Source of the DNA: Fragum whitleyi
Taxonomy: Eukaryota; Mollusca; Bivalvia; Cardiida; Cardiidae
Length of the DNA stretch: 64,000 bases
Assembly: GCA_948146395.1 (NCBI GenBank)
Contig: OX411552.1
Span: 8,070,186 to 8,134,185 of the forward strand
Reading direction: 5' to 3'
Each line of letters starts with the position of its first letter. Positions within the stretch are counted from its first letter, which is position 1. Shown piece after piece: positions 52,700 to 64,000 of this stretch. Below the pieces are notes generated by a model, which saw nothing but the letters and a program-made list of their open reading frames with translations, was not told the origin of the DNA and made no database searches. A program made the position numbers and the translations under genes.

Positions 52700-55010
52700 C
52701 GAGCGTAGTAATCTATACCTGGGGAATTAGTTGTTTTTGGCGGACTCAGCGTTTTATAGTGAGCATACTGTTCGACATTTTTCCTATGAAACGATTTCGA
52801 AATGTGGCATAAGATCCCTATAGGTAAATGGAACCATTGGTTCCCTCGCCTAAAAAAGCCTTGCTAAAAGGATTAAAAAATTGGAGTGCATGACTTCAAA
52901 TGTTACCTTGCCTCTTTATAAACCAGGCCTTCAGCGCTTTTAGCGCTTTGATTTTAACAAAGGGAGTTAACATTAAGATCCCATTTTCTTGCAGTTTAAA
53001 ATTACCAGACCACATCAATATGCCCATGGTCACGTTTTCATCAACTTCGATGCATATATGAAGTGGTGTGAGCAAGAATTCTGAAATTTAACTTTTAATT
53101 ATAGGCATCTTTTTCTCGTGTTGCTCATTCAATAATGATAAATATTTTAAAATACACCAATCATTGTGATGATACAATTATTCTGTGCAAGTTTGAAGGC
53201 AATCCGAAGAAAACGGCAGGTTCTTGACTGCTATAGAGGATTTTATTATTAAATTTTTTTAACGCCCATGATGCTTCATAGATTGGACATTTTTTCGAAA
53301 GGAACCATCCTCGTTTTAGTTTTTATGGTACAATCATACTAAGCAAGTTTGAAATAATCGGGTGAAAAAAAACGGACTTTAAAGTCTACTTTAAACTTTG
53401 ACGAGAATAATCTAAATTTTCAATTGGCCCCTTTTCCTCCGACGCTTGAGAGATCAGGCTCATTTTGGAAAGGAACCATCATTGTTTTGGTACAATCGTT
53501 CTGAACAAGTTTGAAGTCAATCGGATGAAAACTGTGGACTCAAGAGTGTTAACGAAGATTTTCTTGACGCTTGACGGACCTGGCCTATCTTCGCAAGGAA
53601 CCATTCTTACTCTAGTACATTCTTTCTGAACAAGTTTGAAGACAATCGGATGGAAACTGTGGACTTCAGAGCGTTTACGAGGATTTTTTAACTAAATTCT
53701 CATTAGGCCCCTTTTCCCGCGAGCCTTGACGGATCGGCCCCATTTTCGAAAGGAACGATCCTTGTTATGGCATAAGCATTCTGAGCAACTTTGAAGAAAG
53801 TCGAACTTAAGTGCGTTGATTAAATTTTCATTATGCTTCCTTTCCCATGACGTTTGACAGATCTGACCCATTTTCGAAATTAACAACCCTTGTGATTATC
53901 CAAACACTCTGACCAAACAGTCGGACAATGGTCTCTAGAGCGTTAACAAGCAAAAGTTAACAGACGGACGGACGGTCGCCGGACGGAAAACCAGTATCAC
54001 AATAGCTCTTCTGTTCTGACATTCGGTCAGTAGAGCTAAGACCGGAAATCAATTTGGAAAGGTCATAATTTGAATTTCCAGAAGGCTATTCTTTAACGCC
54101 TTACGAGGCCCGACCTATTCGGATATCTTGGTCATATGAAAAAAAAGGATCTCTCATACACATCAGGATATCGACCCGAGTTGAACCAATTTCGAACTTG
54201 TCTAGGATAACATCATTGCAATCGTAATTATCACATTCAGTTTATCGGAAAAAAGTGAATACAAGGTAAATGTTGACGACAAATGTATGATTCTAGACAA
54301 AACAAGCACGGTTTAAAAATTCAATTTATCACATGTTAAGAGTTTCTAATCTGTTAACTGAAACCACCTTATCGCAGTACTTTGCAACTTTCTCTTTTGG
54401 AAATGGAATTTCGTAAAATTCACAACTTGTGGTCTATTAAATTTCTTTCTTGTCAGCACGGGCATTTAGATCTTTTATAATTTATTGGTATATATGTTCT
54501 CTGTTCATGAACTGTCCATCAGTGTTTATGCTTTTTGGAATTGGTCCATCTGTTTTCGTGGTCAATGAGTCTGTGACACACTTCACTGCGACTTTAAACT
54601 TTGTCATACATTATCTTTATCGATAGCAACATCTTGATACACGAATTCTTTTTGAGTGGAATCTCTTATGCTTATAAATCTTGCACTACATGTCTGTATC
54701 CTGAAAAGAGATAACAAAAGGACCATAATAGTCCTATATTGCTCACCAATATCTCCCTGACTGCTCCTTAATCAAATTTAAATGCTTTGGAGATCATTTA
54801 TTGATCAATAAATTTTTCAAAGAAATAAAGTTATTCTACTCCTATGATCAATGCATAAGTTTCTAGCCTTTTCTAAACAAGTTTCAAGAAGGGATTCTTC
54901 CTGTGATGATTTAGACAAACATACTGAAATACTGAGAAAATAACCCCAAGAGTGGATAAAGAAAATAAAGGCTTTTTTTTCCTGTATTCTGTCATAGGAC
55001 ACTACAATTT
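52700..55010 (+). repeat. Repeat-filled stretch without genes
   Basis: 53290-53950 repeats TCGGATGAAAACTGTGGACT, GAACCATTCTTACT and CCCCTTTTCCCGCGA units. 54712 has GAGGACCATAATAGTCCTAT-like AAGGACCATAATAGTCCTAT. No coding signal. Confidence 0.5.
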
Positions 55011-55385
55011 TAGCTCAGCTGAGCACAAAGTGCTCAAGTTGAGCTATTGTGATCATACAATGTCTGGCGTCAGTCATCCATAACTTCTTTAAACATCTTC
55101 TCCCCCTAAACCAGTGGGCCAATATTCATGAAACTTGGCAGGGATGTTGCTTGGGTCAAGGTCTACCAAGGTTGATCAAATAAATGGAATCCACCGTGAA
55201 CTTTCTCTTTACCCTTAACAAAAGGATGAAAATAGGAAAATCTTCAAAAATCTTCTCTGAAACAAGAAGATAGACAGCTTTCTTTTTTTGTATGTAGCAT
55301 CATCTGGTGGACCTCTACCAAGTTTGTTCATGTCAAGACCCTAGGGTCATATTTGGGCTTTGCCAGGGCGCAACCCTTTTTATAT
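55008..55385 (+). repeat. TTTAGCTCAGCTGAGCA repeat family, copy
   Basis: Starts ATTTTAGCTCAGCTGAGCAC. It shares CACTGGTTTAGG / CCTAAACCAGTG and AAACATCTTCTCC with the copy at 63100-63425 (inverted), and the TCTAGTGGACCTCTACC block with 58640, 58790, 58970 and 59145. Confidence 0.75.
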
Positions 55386-55399
55386 TAAACAAGTGCATG

Positions 55400-56395
55400 T
55401 CGTATTGCGATGCAATACAGGAGTCCCCCACCGGATAACAAAAAATCCTTTCTTATAATATATCTCCTACTTACTAGATCTATAACTGTATACAAAATTT
55501 GAAGTTGCTAGCACATTAGATTTTGAACAAAATGTCCCAAACAAAAATATAAGAGTAAAAACAACCATGGCAAAAACTCCAAAAGTGGGCAGAGAAGAAT
55601 GATTCTTGTACATACCACTGTCTTGTCCTCAATGAGATCTATAAGTGTACCAAGTTTGAAGTTGCTAGCACTGATGGCTCAGGAGATATGGTCCGAACAA
55701 AAATGTCAGGATAAAAAACAACAACGGACAATAACTGAAAAAGTGGATGTGGCAGAGTAAGTTTTGTGCATTACACTTCTGCTCAATGAGATCTACCAGA
55801 GTACAAAGTTTGAAGTTGCTAGGGCTTATGGTTTAGGAGATAAAAACAGGACAAAAATGTAAGGATAGAAACAACAAAGGGCAATAACTCAAAAATTGGA
55901 CATGGCAGAGTGACAGTTCTTGTACATGACACTTGTCCTCAATGATATCTATTAGTGTAGCAAGTTTGAAGTTTCTAGCACTTATGTTTTAGAAGATATG
56001 TTCCGGACAAAAATGTAAAGGTAAAAACAACAAAGGGCAATTACTCAAAAAGTGGGTTTGGCAGAGTAACAGTTCTTGTACATGACACTTGTCCTTAAAG
56101 AGATCTATACGTGTACAAAGTTTAAAGTTGCTAGCACTTATAGTTTAGGAGATATAATCCGGACAAGAATGTAAGACTAAAAACAACAAAGGGCAATAAC
56201 TCAAAAAGTTGACATGGAAGAGTAACAGTTCTTGTACATTACACTTGTCCTCGATAAGATCTATCAGTAGTGTACAAAGTTTGAAGTTGCTAGCACTTAT
56301 GGTTTAGGAGATATGATCCGGACAAAAATTAAAGGGTAAAATCAACCAAAGGCAATAACTCAAAAAGTGGGCGTGGCAGAATAATTGTTCTTAAA
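55400..56395 (+). repeat. Tandem array, about 170-bp unit
   Basis: Six copies with GGGCAATAACTCAAAAAGTG, GGCAGAGTAACAGTTCTTGT, CTTGTCCTCAATGAGATCTA and GTTTGAAGTTGCTAGCACTT. Confidence 0.88.
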
Positions 56396-57482
56396 CATCC
56401 TTGTGACCTGGCCAACATTCTGATCAAGTTTCATGAAGATTGGGCCATATTTGTGGGCTCTAGAGTGTAAATTGTCATTAAGGCCCCTTTTCTTGTGAAA
56501 TAGCACGGATCCTTCCCATTTTCATTAGGGATCATCCTTGTGGCTTGGTCAACCTTCTGACCAAATTTCTTAAAGATTGGGCCATATTTTTGGCCTCTAG
56601 ACTGTAAACAAGAAAATTGTCTTTAAGGCCCCTTTTCCCGTAATATGGCACAGATCCTTCCCATTTTCGATAGGGTTCATCCTGGTGACCTGGCCAATAT
56701 TCTGACTAAGTTTCATGAAGATTGGACCATATTTGTGGCCTCTAGAGTGTAAACACTAAGATTGTTGACGCCGGACGACGGACGATGCACAATGGATATT
56801 CAATGATCTCAAAAGCTCACCTTGAGCATGATGTGCTCAGGTAAGCTAAAAAGCAAAAATATTCAAAAATCTTCTCTGGAACCAGATGGCAGACAGCTTT
56901 TTTTATTTGATATGTAGCGACATCTAGTGGGCCTCTAGCAAGTTTGTTCATATTAAGACCCTGGGGTCATGTTGAAGCTGTGCCGGGGGGCATCCCTTTT
57001 AGCTCTTCAGAGCATGAAGGGTAACAAGAGCACCGCAAAGCAGGTGCAAACGCTCAGCTGTTTATTATTTTCTAGGCAAATGCAAATATATGAACTTGGT
57101 ACCTACAGAAAGTTCTTGTCCCAAGCAATGATCAGGTAAAATTTGAATGCTCTTTGACTTACCATTCAAAAGCTTTGACCAAGGTTTTATTTTTTTAAGA
57201 AATTTTACCTTGAAAAATGACCTTGACTTTGACTGATGACCTTGGACTTAGCACCTACATAAAGGTCTTGTCCCAAGTAATGATCATGTAAAATATGAAG
57301 GTTCTCTCGCTAACCATTCAAAAGCTATGACCAAGGTTAAATTTTTTAAAGAAATTTGACCTTGAAAAATGACCTTGACCTTGACTGATGACCTTGAACC
57401 CTATGGAAAGGTGTTGTCCCAAGCAATAAGCATGTGAATATAGAGGCTCTATGACTTACCATTCAAAAGTTATGAGCAAGGT

Positions 57483-58456
57483 TAAGGTTCATGTAAAGTG
57501 TTTTAGACCAAATTTTAAGGGCACTTCATTTGCCATGAAAAAGCAGTATGTCCAGGTATATTATATACCAAAATGAAGCTATTTATGAGCACAAGCAGTT
57601 GAGCAAGATAAGACTGTCATAGCTATAGCGGTATAGCCAAAACATTGTGGAAAAGGGTCATTTTGTAGAGAACAAGCAACTGCATGACCAATGTAAAAAA
57701 ATGGCTCATATTTTAACAAAGTACAGTCTGAAGTACTATCCAGGTAGTACTACAACTGTTGGTATGAAATTCGGGCCCAAAACGTAGTTATGCAAGCAAT
57801 TAATTTTGACTTATTTCATAAACACATATGTCATATATGTCATTCTAATTTTGCAAACGTGTAGTTTTGTGTAAGGTATGGTGGGTTATCACAACATAAA
57901 TGGACATAAATAGTTTATATACCTGTAAGGTTGTTTAGCAATATATTATTTTCTATTTAACAGAATGATGAATATATAGTAATTTATTACAGATCATTGA
58001 ATTGAAAAACTAAAATTTGAAATTAATCGCAGAAAATAATTCAAAATATTATGGTACGATGTTGCACCATACCTAACATCTATTTTGAAAACAGACCAAA
58101 CCGGTTTGACATGTATGTTGACAAAATAAAAGGAAATTGATTGTTTCAAAAGAGCCTTTTGAGACTGAGTTTTATATCAACGTTTGTAGTACTACCTGGA
58201 TAGTACTTTAGACTGTACTTTGTTAAAATATTGGGCAGTTTTGTCCAACCGTCGTGCAGTTGCTTGTTCTGAACAAAATGACCCTTTTCCACAATGATTT
58301 GGCTATACCGCTATAACTATGGCGGTCTTATGTTGCTTAACGGCTTGTGCTCATGAATACCTTCATTTTGATATATAATATACCTGGACATACTGCTTTT
58401 TCTGGGCTAATGAAGTGCCCTTAAATTGGGTCTTAAACACTTTACATGAACCTTAA
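57483..58456. mobile_element. Foldback element with about 260-bp inverted arms
   Basis: AAGGTTCATGTAAAGTGTTT at 57484 pairs with its complement at 58436-58455. The arms continue through CAGTATGTCCAGGTATATTA, CTATAGCGGTATAGCCAAA and ACCTGGATAGTACTTTAGAC. An unpaired middle of about 430 bp has no coding frame. Confidence 0.88.
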
Positions 58457-58539
58457 AAATTATCATGACAATGCCAACATCAACGCCATCATCATCACAA
58501 ACGACGCCAATGTGATCATGATACCTCGTGTTTTCTTCG

Positions 58540-59370
58540 AAAACATCCGAGCTAAAAAAAGAAAAATCTTCAAAACTCTTCTTCTCTGGAACCAGAAGGC
58601 AGACAGCTTTCATATTTAGTAGGCTGGGTCATCTAGTGGACCTCTACCAAGTTTGTTCATTTCAAGACCCTGGGGTCATATTTGGGCTCTACCTGGGCGC
58701 AACCCTTTTTAAAAAAGAATCAAAAAGCAAACATCTTTAAAAATCATCTTCTCCAAAACCAGATGGAAAGCAGCTTTCATATTTGGTATGTAGCATCATC
58801 TTGTGGGCCCCTACCAAGTTTGTACATATCAAGACCCTTGGGTCATATTTGGGCTTTGCTCAGGCGCATCCCTTTTAGCTCATCTGAGCACAATGGATGA
58901 AAATAGGAAAATCTTTTTCTCTAAAACCTGAAGATAGACAGCTTTCATATTCAGTATGTAGCATCCTCTAGTGGACCTCTACCAAGTTTGTTCATATCAA
59001 GACTCTGGGGTCACATTTGGGCTTTGCCCAGGCGCATCCCTTTTAGCTCATCTGAGCACAATGGATGAAAATAGGAAAATCTTCTTCTCTGAAACCTGAA
59101 GATAGACAGCTTTCATATTCAATATGTAGCATCCTCTAGTGGACCTCTACCAAGTTTGTTCATATCAAGACTCTGGGGTCACATTTAGGCTCCACCCGGA
59201 TGCATCCCTTTTTATGTAGAATTAAAGAGCAACAAGGCACAACCTACTTGCTCTTCGGTGAAGGTATTGATCTTATGTAGAAATTATCTCCTTGTTGACA
59301 TTTGCCTATTTAATTAATATGATGTCCCATGGATCAAAGAGATTCAGGTGAGCAATCTAGGACCATCATG
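58540..59370 (+). repeat. Tandem array, about 180-bp unit
   Basis: Four copies of GACAGCTTTCATATTCAGTA, TGGACCTCTACCAAGTTTGT, TCATATCAAGACCCTGGGG and GGCGCATCCCTTTTAGCTCA. Confidence 0.85.
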
Positions 59371-59489
59371 GTCCTCTTGTTCAAAAGGAATTATCCTTTT
59401 GACTAGAAAAACATTCCCACCAGAATTGTGGCTCCTACAGTGTAAGCATGAAACTTGTCAGTTAGACCCCATTTTCCATTTGTAATAAC

Positions 59490-59860
59490 ATACCGTTTTC
59501 TCACGCTTTTTAGATTTTAGTTCATTACAACCCTACTCCTGGCTATACAGCTTTTTCCCGCATTTTGAATATCGCAGTTGGACTATTCCCAATTTTACAC
59601 TGAGAGTGGCTATAAACAGTTTAACCTATGAAAACACCAAAATCACTGTGAAAGACAAATAAATGTCAATTCACATAGTCTTTTTTAATTGCCATATTGA
59701 AAATTTACAGTCTACAATGGCATTGACATCAAAGATAAACCTTATCTCACGCTTTTTAGATTTCAGTTCAGTACAACTCTACTCCTGGCTATACCACATT
59801 TCCCGTGTTTTCAAATAAGGTGGCTAGACTATACCCAATTTTACACTGACATTTCAAAGA
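59490..59860 (+). repeat. 240-bp direct duplication
   Basis: TCTCACGCTTTTTAGATTT, TACTCCTGGCTATAC and CCCAATTTTACACTGA occur at 59498-59605 and again at 59745-59850. Confidence 0.7.
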
Positions 59861-59899
59861 AAAACCTTATCAGTTAGAAAATATAAATACCATTTTTTC

Positions 59900-62700
59900 A
59901 AAGCCTCATCCCCAAACTTTCTACAGCTATGCTCAATGTTTAAGTGCCTACATTCATTTCAATTTTTTCAGATGAACTTTCCTTGAGTTCAGGATGACAA
60001 AATGCTGCATACACTTTGCAAATTATACCCTGCTTTGCATGTGCACTAACTTGCATGCAAACTGGAGTATAATCTTCAAAAAGTTTGTGCTGTTTTATCC
60101 AACCTTAAGACAGGGGTGGACTTAATATTGACCATAAGCAGGATATTATTTGAAAATGTTATGTTTTCAGTGTTTTAATAGATAATTTACTGACTTACTT
60201 AGTATGACTTTGACAATATGCCATCACTTGTCAATGAGATCTATAATCTTGCGGGGAAAAAAAGGCTGAAGTAATTTGAAAATGATAAGTTTTCTCATGT
60301 TTGACCTTAAAAGATGTTCTTGATCTTGTCAGATAACCTTGATCTTAGTACCTAAGATAATTTATATCAATTCAGTGAGATCTATCATCACACCAAATTT
60401 GATAATTGCACCAGGAAAAGATTCAAAGTAATTGTCAATATTAAGTTTTATGGTTGAGGTTTGCAGATAGAGCAAAAGATAGACACAAAGAAAGAAAGAT
60501 AGACAGACAGACAGAGAAACAGAAACTGATAAAACAATAAGCCAGAGATTTCAAAGATATAGGATGCAAAAATATTCCTGATTCTAGAATGGGCATTCTA
60601 CCTTCCCATGAGATAATTTTCTTTAATGTATATCAGGTTGACCTCTGCTATATATAACCTCTTTTTCAAATGTTTTTAAGCAGTCCCCTGATAGTTCCTT
60701 TTCATGTGGTTGGTCATATCTGAAAGGAATTGTCATTGGCAACTTTGGTAAGGCTTTCATTTAGAACAAGCCTAAATAATTCCTGATTTCTCCATAAAAA
60801 AGGTCCTAAAATCTTTCTCTTGATAGAAAACTAGTATACTAGACAAATGTAACTTATAAATTTAAGGGTTATACTAAGTACCTTACATTGAAGAAGACTG
60901 AAATATAATGCTGATTTGTGATTGAGGATGTCGTTTCAAAAACTAGTTGCTTTTTTCCTTAATTTGAGTGAATACATGTTTATGAAGCTCTATCTTTTTT
61001 ATGTGTGGATTAGCTCTTCTGTTCCACAATATTAAATAAGATGCCCTGATACAGACAACACACAGGACTGTCTGAAACTAGAGAAATATTATCAAGGCTG
61101 CCATGACAAAATCAGAACAAAAATAAGTACAGGATGTGCTCATTTAAAACACTAATGCATGAATGAGACTGAAACGACATTTTTTGTTTGTTATTTTGAC
61201 TTTGACCCAGGACCCTGAGGGATCAACACTAACTTCTATGGGTCAGGTGTCAATCAGACTCCCAACTTATTTTCATAAAGTAGTCCAATCTCAAAGTAAT
61301 TCTGAATTTAATATTTGGAGAACATAATGGAAAAGAAAAAATGCTTGTAACGTTAACAATTTCTTCTTTGCATCTTCCTTGCCTTTCTTCCCCAAAGAAA
61401 TTCTTTTTCTTTAAAAAACACAACTAGTTCCAAGCAATTGTTATCTTAAACAATTTTTGTAATAATTTTTAAGATCTTTTGTTTCTAAAAATACTTTTAT
61501 ATGACCCTTGGAGTCCATCCGGGTCTTTGCTTGCAAAATGAAGGAGTCCCAACAGGTAAACAAGGGGTTTCAGACCTCTAAACTCCTAGACTAATGTCGA
61601 ACCCTATAGCCTTGACCTATAAACTTGACATTAAATGAAGTGTATTGATGAGAACAATGTTTGTCAAATAGTGTTGAAGAAACAGCAACATGTTTACTTC
61701 TCAGTATAGGTTTTCTAGGACAGAAAGACACACAGAAACCAGTAAATAAATATGCACCTGATCTATTGAAGCAGGGATAATGATTCTTGTATCAATTCTC
61801 CCTTCTTTTGTATTTACTCCCATGATTGGGTGATCAAGGCTTTTACCCAGTGAACAAGTTTCTGAAGGCTATAACTGATGTTATTTTCTATACATATATA
61901 CAGCATAAACTTATTCTGTTGATTGGTTAATTTTCAATGTGTAACACCAATTCATCATTATTGCAGTTATATTGCTGCAGCAATTGTGGACCTACCCATA
62001 GTTTCCTATCATTTCTGACACCAGTACAACCAAATCATTTAGTCCAAACCACCAGCTGGTCATCCAAATTTGGTGTATTGTCGCTAAATGGAGTTCTCAA
62101 CATACTGTCGTTCTTGATAGTTTATTATTGAATTAGAAGTTTTGACCTCCACACCCCGGATTTCAACATTCATATAAAAGTATCTACTGCATTTCTCCAG
62201 ATCCAATCAGTATTTTTTTAAATTAAAAAACTGCAATGAATGAATGATAATAATATGCATTTCAAAAAACTAATAGCAATTGTTCTTTTTATGCACAGGG
62301 GAAGAGAGCAGGGCCCTTAATTTCAGGGAAATGATTATGTTGAATGACTTTAGATCTATGAGAAAAAAAAAACTGCACTGGTGTATTTTACTTGAATACA
62401 GAAAATCTTTGAATATACTTTATATACACAAAGAAAATAGATTTACAAAGCAGTTTGCAAGCTGATAGATAGAGCTCTGTAAATGTAAACAAGAATACTT
62501 TCATGAGATAATCTTGTTAAGAATGTAAAATTGACATATCAGGGGTAGATGAAGTTTTAGGAGAAATATTCTCAGATGGGAGGGGGCAATATTTGGCCCC
62601 ACCATCTAAGTTAAAAGACCAAGGTGTCTGTATCGTTCCACTGTAACTTTGTTTGCTTGTATTTGGCTTTATGTTGATTTCAACATTCTTTCAGTTATAT
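59900..62700. other. AT-rich stretch, no gene supported
   Basis: An imperfect palindrome with TATACCCTGCTTTGCATGTG at 60025-60085. No splice-consistent coding sequence recognised. Confidence 0.45.
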
Positions 62701-62714
62701 CTAATGGTGGCTAA

Positions 62715-62930
62715 AGCAATTTCTGGGTTTTCTCACACTAGTACTACCGTTACATACTTTCCTAGCCTCAAGCTGCTATCTCACAGGTCTATAATTATCC
62801 ATTACCCATTGGTGAAAGACAAAATTCATGTAGTTGCAAAGGATGAGTGCTGACGTTGGGAATCAAACCTGTGACCTTTTAAATGATATTCCTATGTGCT
62901 TCCACAGCGCTTTGACGGTTGCTCTCTGCT
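62715..62930 (-). repeat. tRNA-derived SINE, diverged
   Basis: Reverse complement of the core (CTTTCCTAGCCTCAAGCTGC) and head (GGATGAGTGCTGACGTTGGG). Confidence 0.7.
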
Positions 62931-62964
62931 GGTTTAAACCCTTGTCAGACTGAACAAAAATCTT

Positions 62965-63425
62965 GTTTAACAAGAGGACCAAGATGGTCCTAGATCGCTC
63001 TACTGAGTCTCTTTGAACCCTGGTACATCACATTAATTAGATAGGCAGATGTCAAAAAGAAGATATTTGCCTAAGATCAATACCATGGAACGTTTTCAGC
63101 GAAGAGCAAGACATATATGCCTTTTTGCTCTTTGATTCTATGTAAAAAGGGATGCACCCGGGTGGACCCTAAATGTGATCCTAGGGTCTTGATATGAACA
63201 AACTAGGTAGAGGTCCTCTAGATGATGCTACATACCAAATATGGAAGCTGTCTGCCTTCTTGTTTCATAGAAGAAGATTTTTGAAGATTTTCATGAATAT
63301 TGGCCCACTGGTTTAGGAGGAGAAGATGTTTAAAGAAATTATGGACGACGGACGACGGACGCCACGCGACTGACGACGGACATTCTACAATCACAATAGC
63401 TCACCTTGAGCACTTCTTGCTCAGG
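62965..63425 (-). repeat. GGACCAAGATGGTCC / CTCACCTTGAGCA repeat, inverted copy
   Basis: AACAAGAGGACCAAGATGGT at the left. CACAATAGCTCACCTTGAGC and ACTTCTTGCTCAGGTGA at the right. Confidence 0.75.
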
Positions 63426-63734
63426 TGATTTAAAAATGCATCAAAGTCAAATATCTGAATGTTCAAAGTTACCAGATGCACTAATTGGGAAGAGTTACAT
63501 TATGAAAATTCATTTTTCTGTGTTTCTTTTCAAGTTAAAAATGGAAATCAGGTGATACAGACTAAGATCAGACTGCACATATGTTCAGGCTGATCATGGT
63601 CTTTACCTCCTGCCAAAGCAGAAATATTCCCAGTTCAGCATCCCAAAGGCTTTATAACATCTCAAGATACGAAAAAGAGATAATCACAATAATGAAAGGC
63701 AATTAAAGTAAAGGGTCATACATGGAACATTCAA

Positions 63735-63812
63735 TTGATTGAGATTAATTGCATGGAGTAAAACACCGCTTTCAACATTTTTTCAGGTAAGTTGCAGCGG
63801 CTGGAGCACCTA
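63735..63812 (-). repeat. SINE tail fragment
   Basis: Complement of the SINE 3' part (AACACCGCTTTCAACATTTT, GCGGCTGGAGCACCTAAC). Confidence 0.75.
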
Positions 63813-64000
63813 ACAAGTCCAATTGATTTGGAGGAAAATACTTTTTAAGTTTTCAAAGAGAAAATTGGCCCAACACTGCCATGCCCATATTCACTTATCC
63901 ATCAAAATTTCATGAACATTTAAGTGAGTGGTCATCCAAGAAGTATGCAAGTCAAGTTTCATTTAGATTAGTCAAAATTAGTAGGTAGGAGAAGTAGTTT

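Noticed and set aside
1..64000. CRISPR array, bacterial operons or rRNA genes
   Set aside because: No regular spacer arrays or rRNA sequence. Splice sites, SINEs and MITEs show a eukaryotic nuclear locus.

Overview
The window looks like nuclear DNA of a marine invertebrate, most likely a bivalve mollusc. The sequence basis is AT-rich intronic DNA with canonical GT-AG splice sites, tRNA-derived SINEs with the core and tail seen in bivalves, many MITEs, and two animal-type host genes. The species cannot be named from sequence alone.

Left part (1-16.1 kb): the 3' end of a host multicopper oxidase (laccase-type) gene on the + strand. Four exons can be joined in phase (about 127-270, 959-1048, 1505-1676, 15888-16126). 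The last one carries the HCH...H...M copper motif and a hydrophobic, possibly GPI-type tail. Its 14.2 kb third intron is almost filled by one Polinton/Maverick (polintovirus) element at 1989-15194. This element has terminal inverted repeats (about 440 bp left, 610 bp right), starts with 5'-AG, and is flanked by a perfect 6-bp target duplication GCTAAT.

The Polinton carries a minus-strand cluster. From its promoter-distal (left) end this is: a small zinc-ribbon-like protein, adenain-like protease, an unknown protein, double-jelly-roll major capsid, a basic pVI/pX-like protein, minor (penton) capsid, a membrane protein, retroviral-type integrase with chromodomain, an unknown conserved protein, two basic GG-motif proteins (one with SPKK repeats), the packaging ATPase, an unknown protein and a C-terminal scrap of DNA polymerase B. 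Short plus-strand genes lie at the right end. The element is defective: most of POLB is gone, integrase and capsid carry frameshifts, four genes have in-frame stops of all three kinds, and the protease lacks its expected catalytic histidine.

The most unusual signal is a replication-dependent-histone type 3' processing module. It is a GGTCCT-TTTC-AGGACC stem-loop followed 9 nt later by CAAGAAAGA. It lies in both terminal repeats, just after the stop codons of the two outermost genes and in the correct orientation, and a third worn copy lies inside the element. This suggests that the element ends its terminal mRNAs with the host's histone (SLBP/U7) machinery.

Middle and right (16-64 kb): a second host gene, a transglutaminase (+ strand, five exons from 37630 to 42259, continuing out of recognisable sequence), sits among dense repeats. 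At least nine copies, plus one partial, of a 0.43-kb MITE with 25-bp terminal repeats and a perfect central hairpin lie between 15.4 and 52.7 kb. There are also tRNA-derived SINEs, foldback elements, a 2.6-kb element with long inverted repeats, a decayed Tc1/mariner transposase, an 80-bp satellite-like array, and several 150-170-bp tandem repeat families that fill most of 47.9-63.4 kb. No other protein gene could be supported in 43-64 kb.
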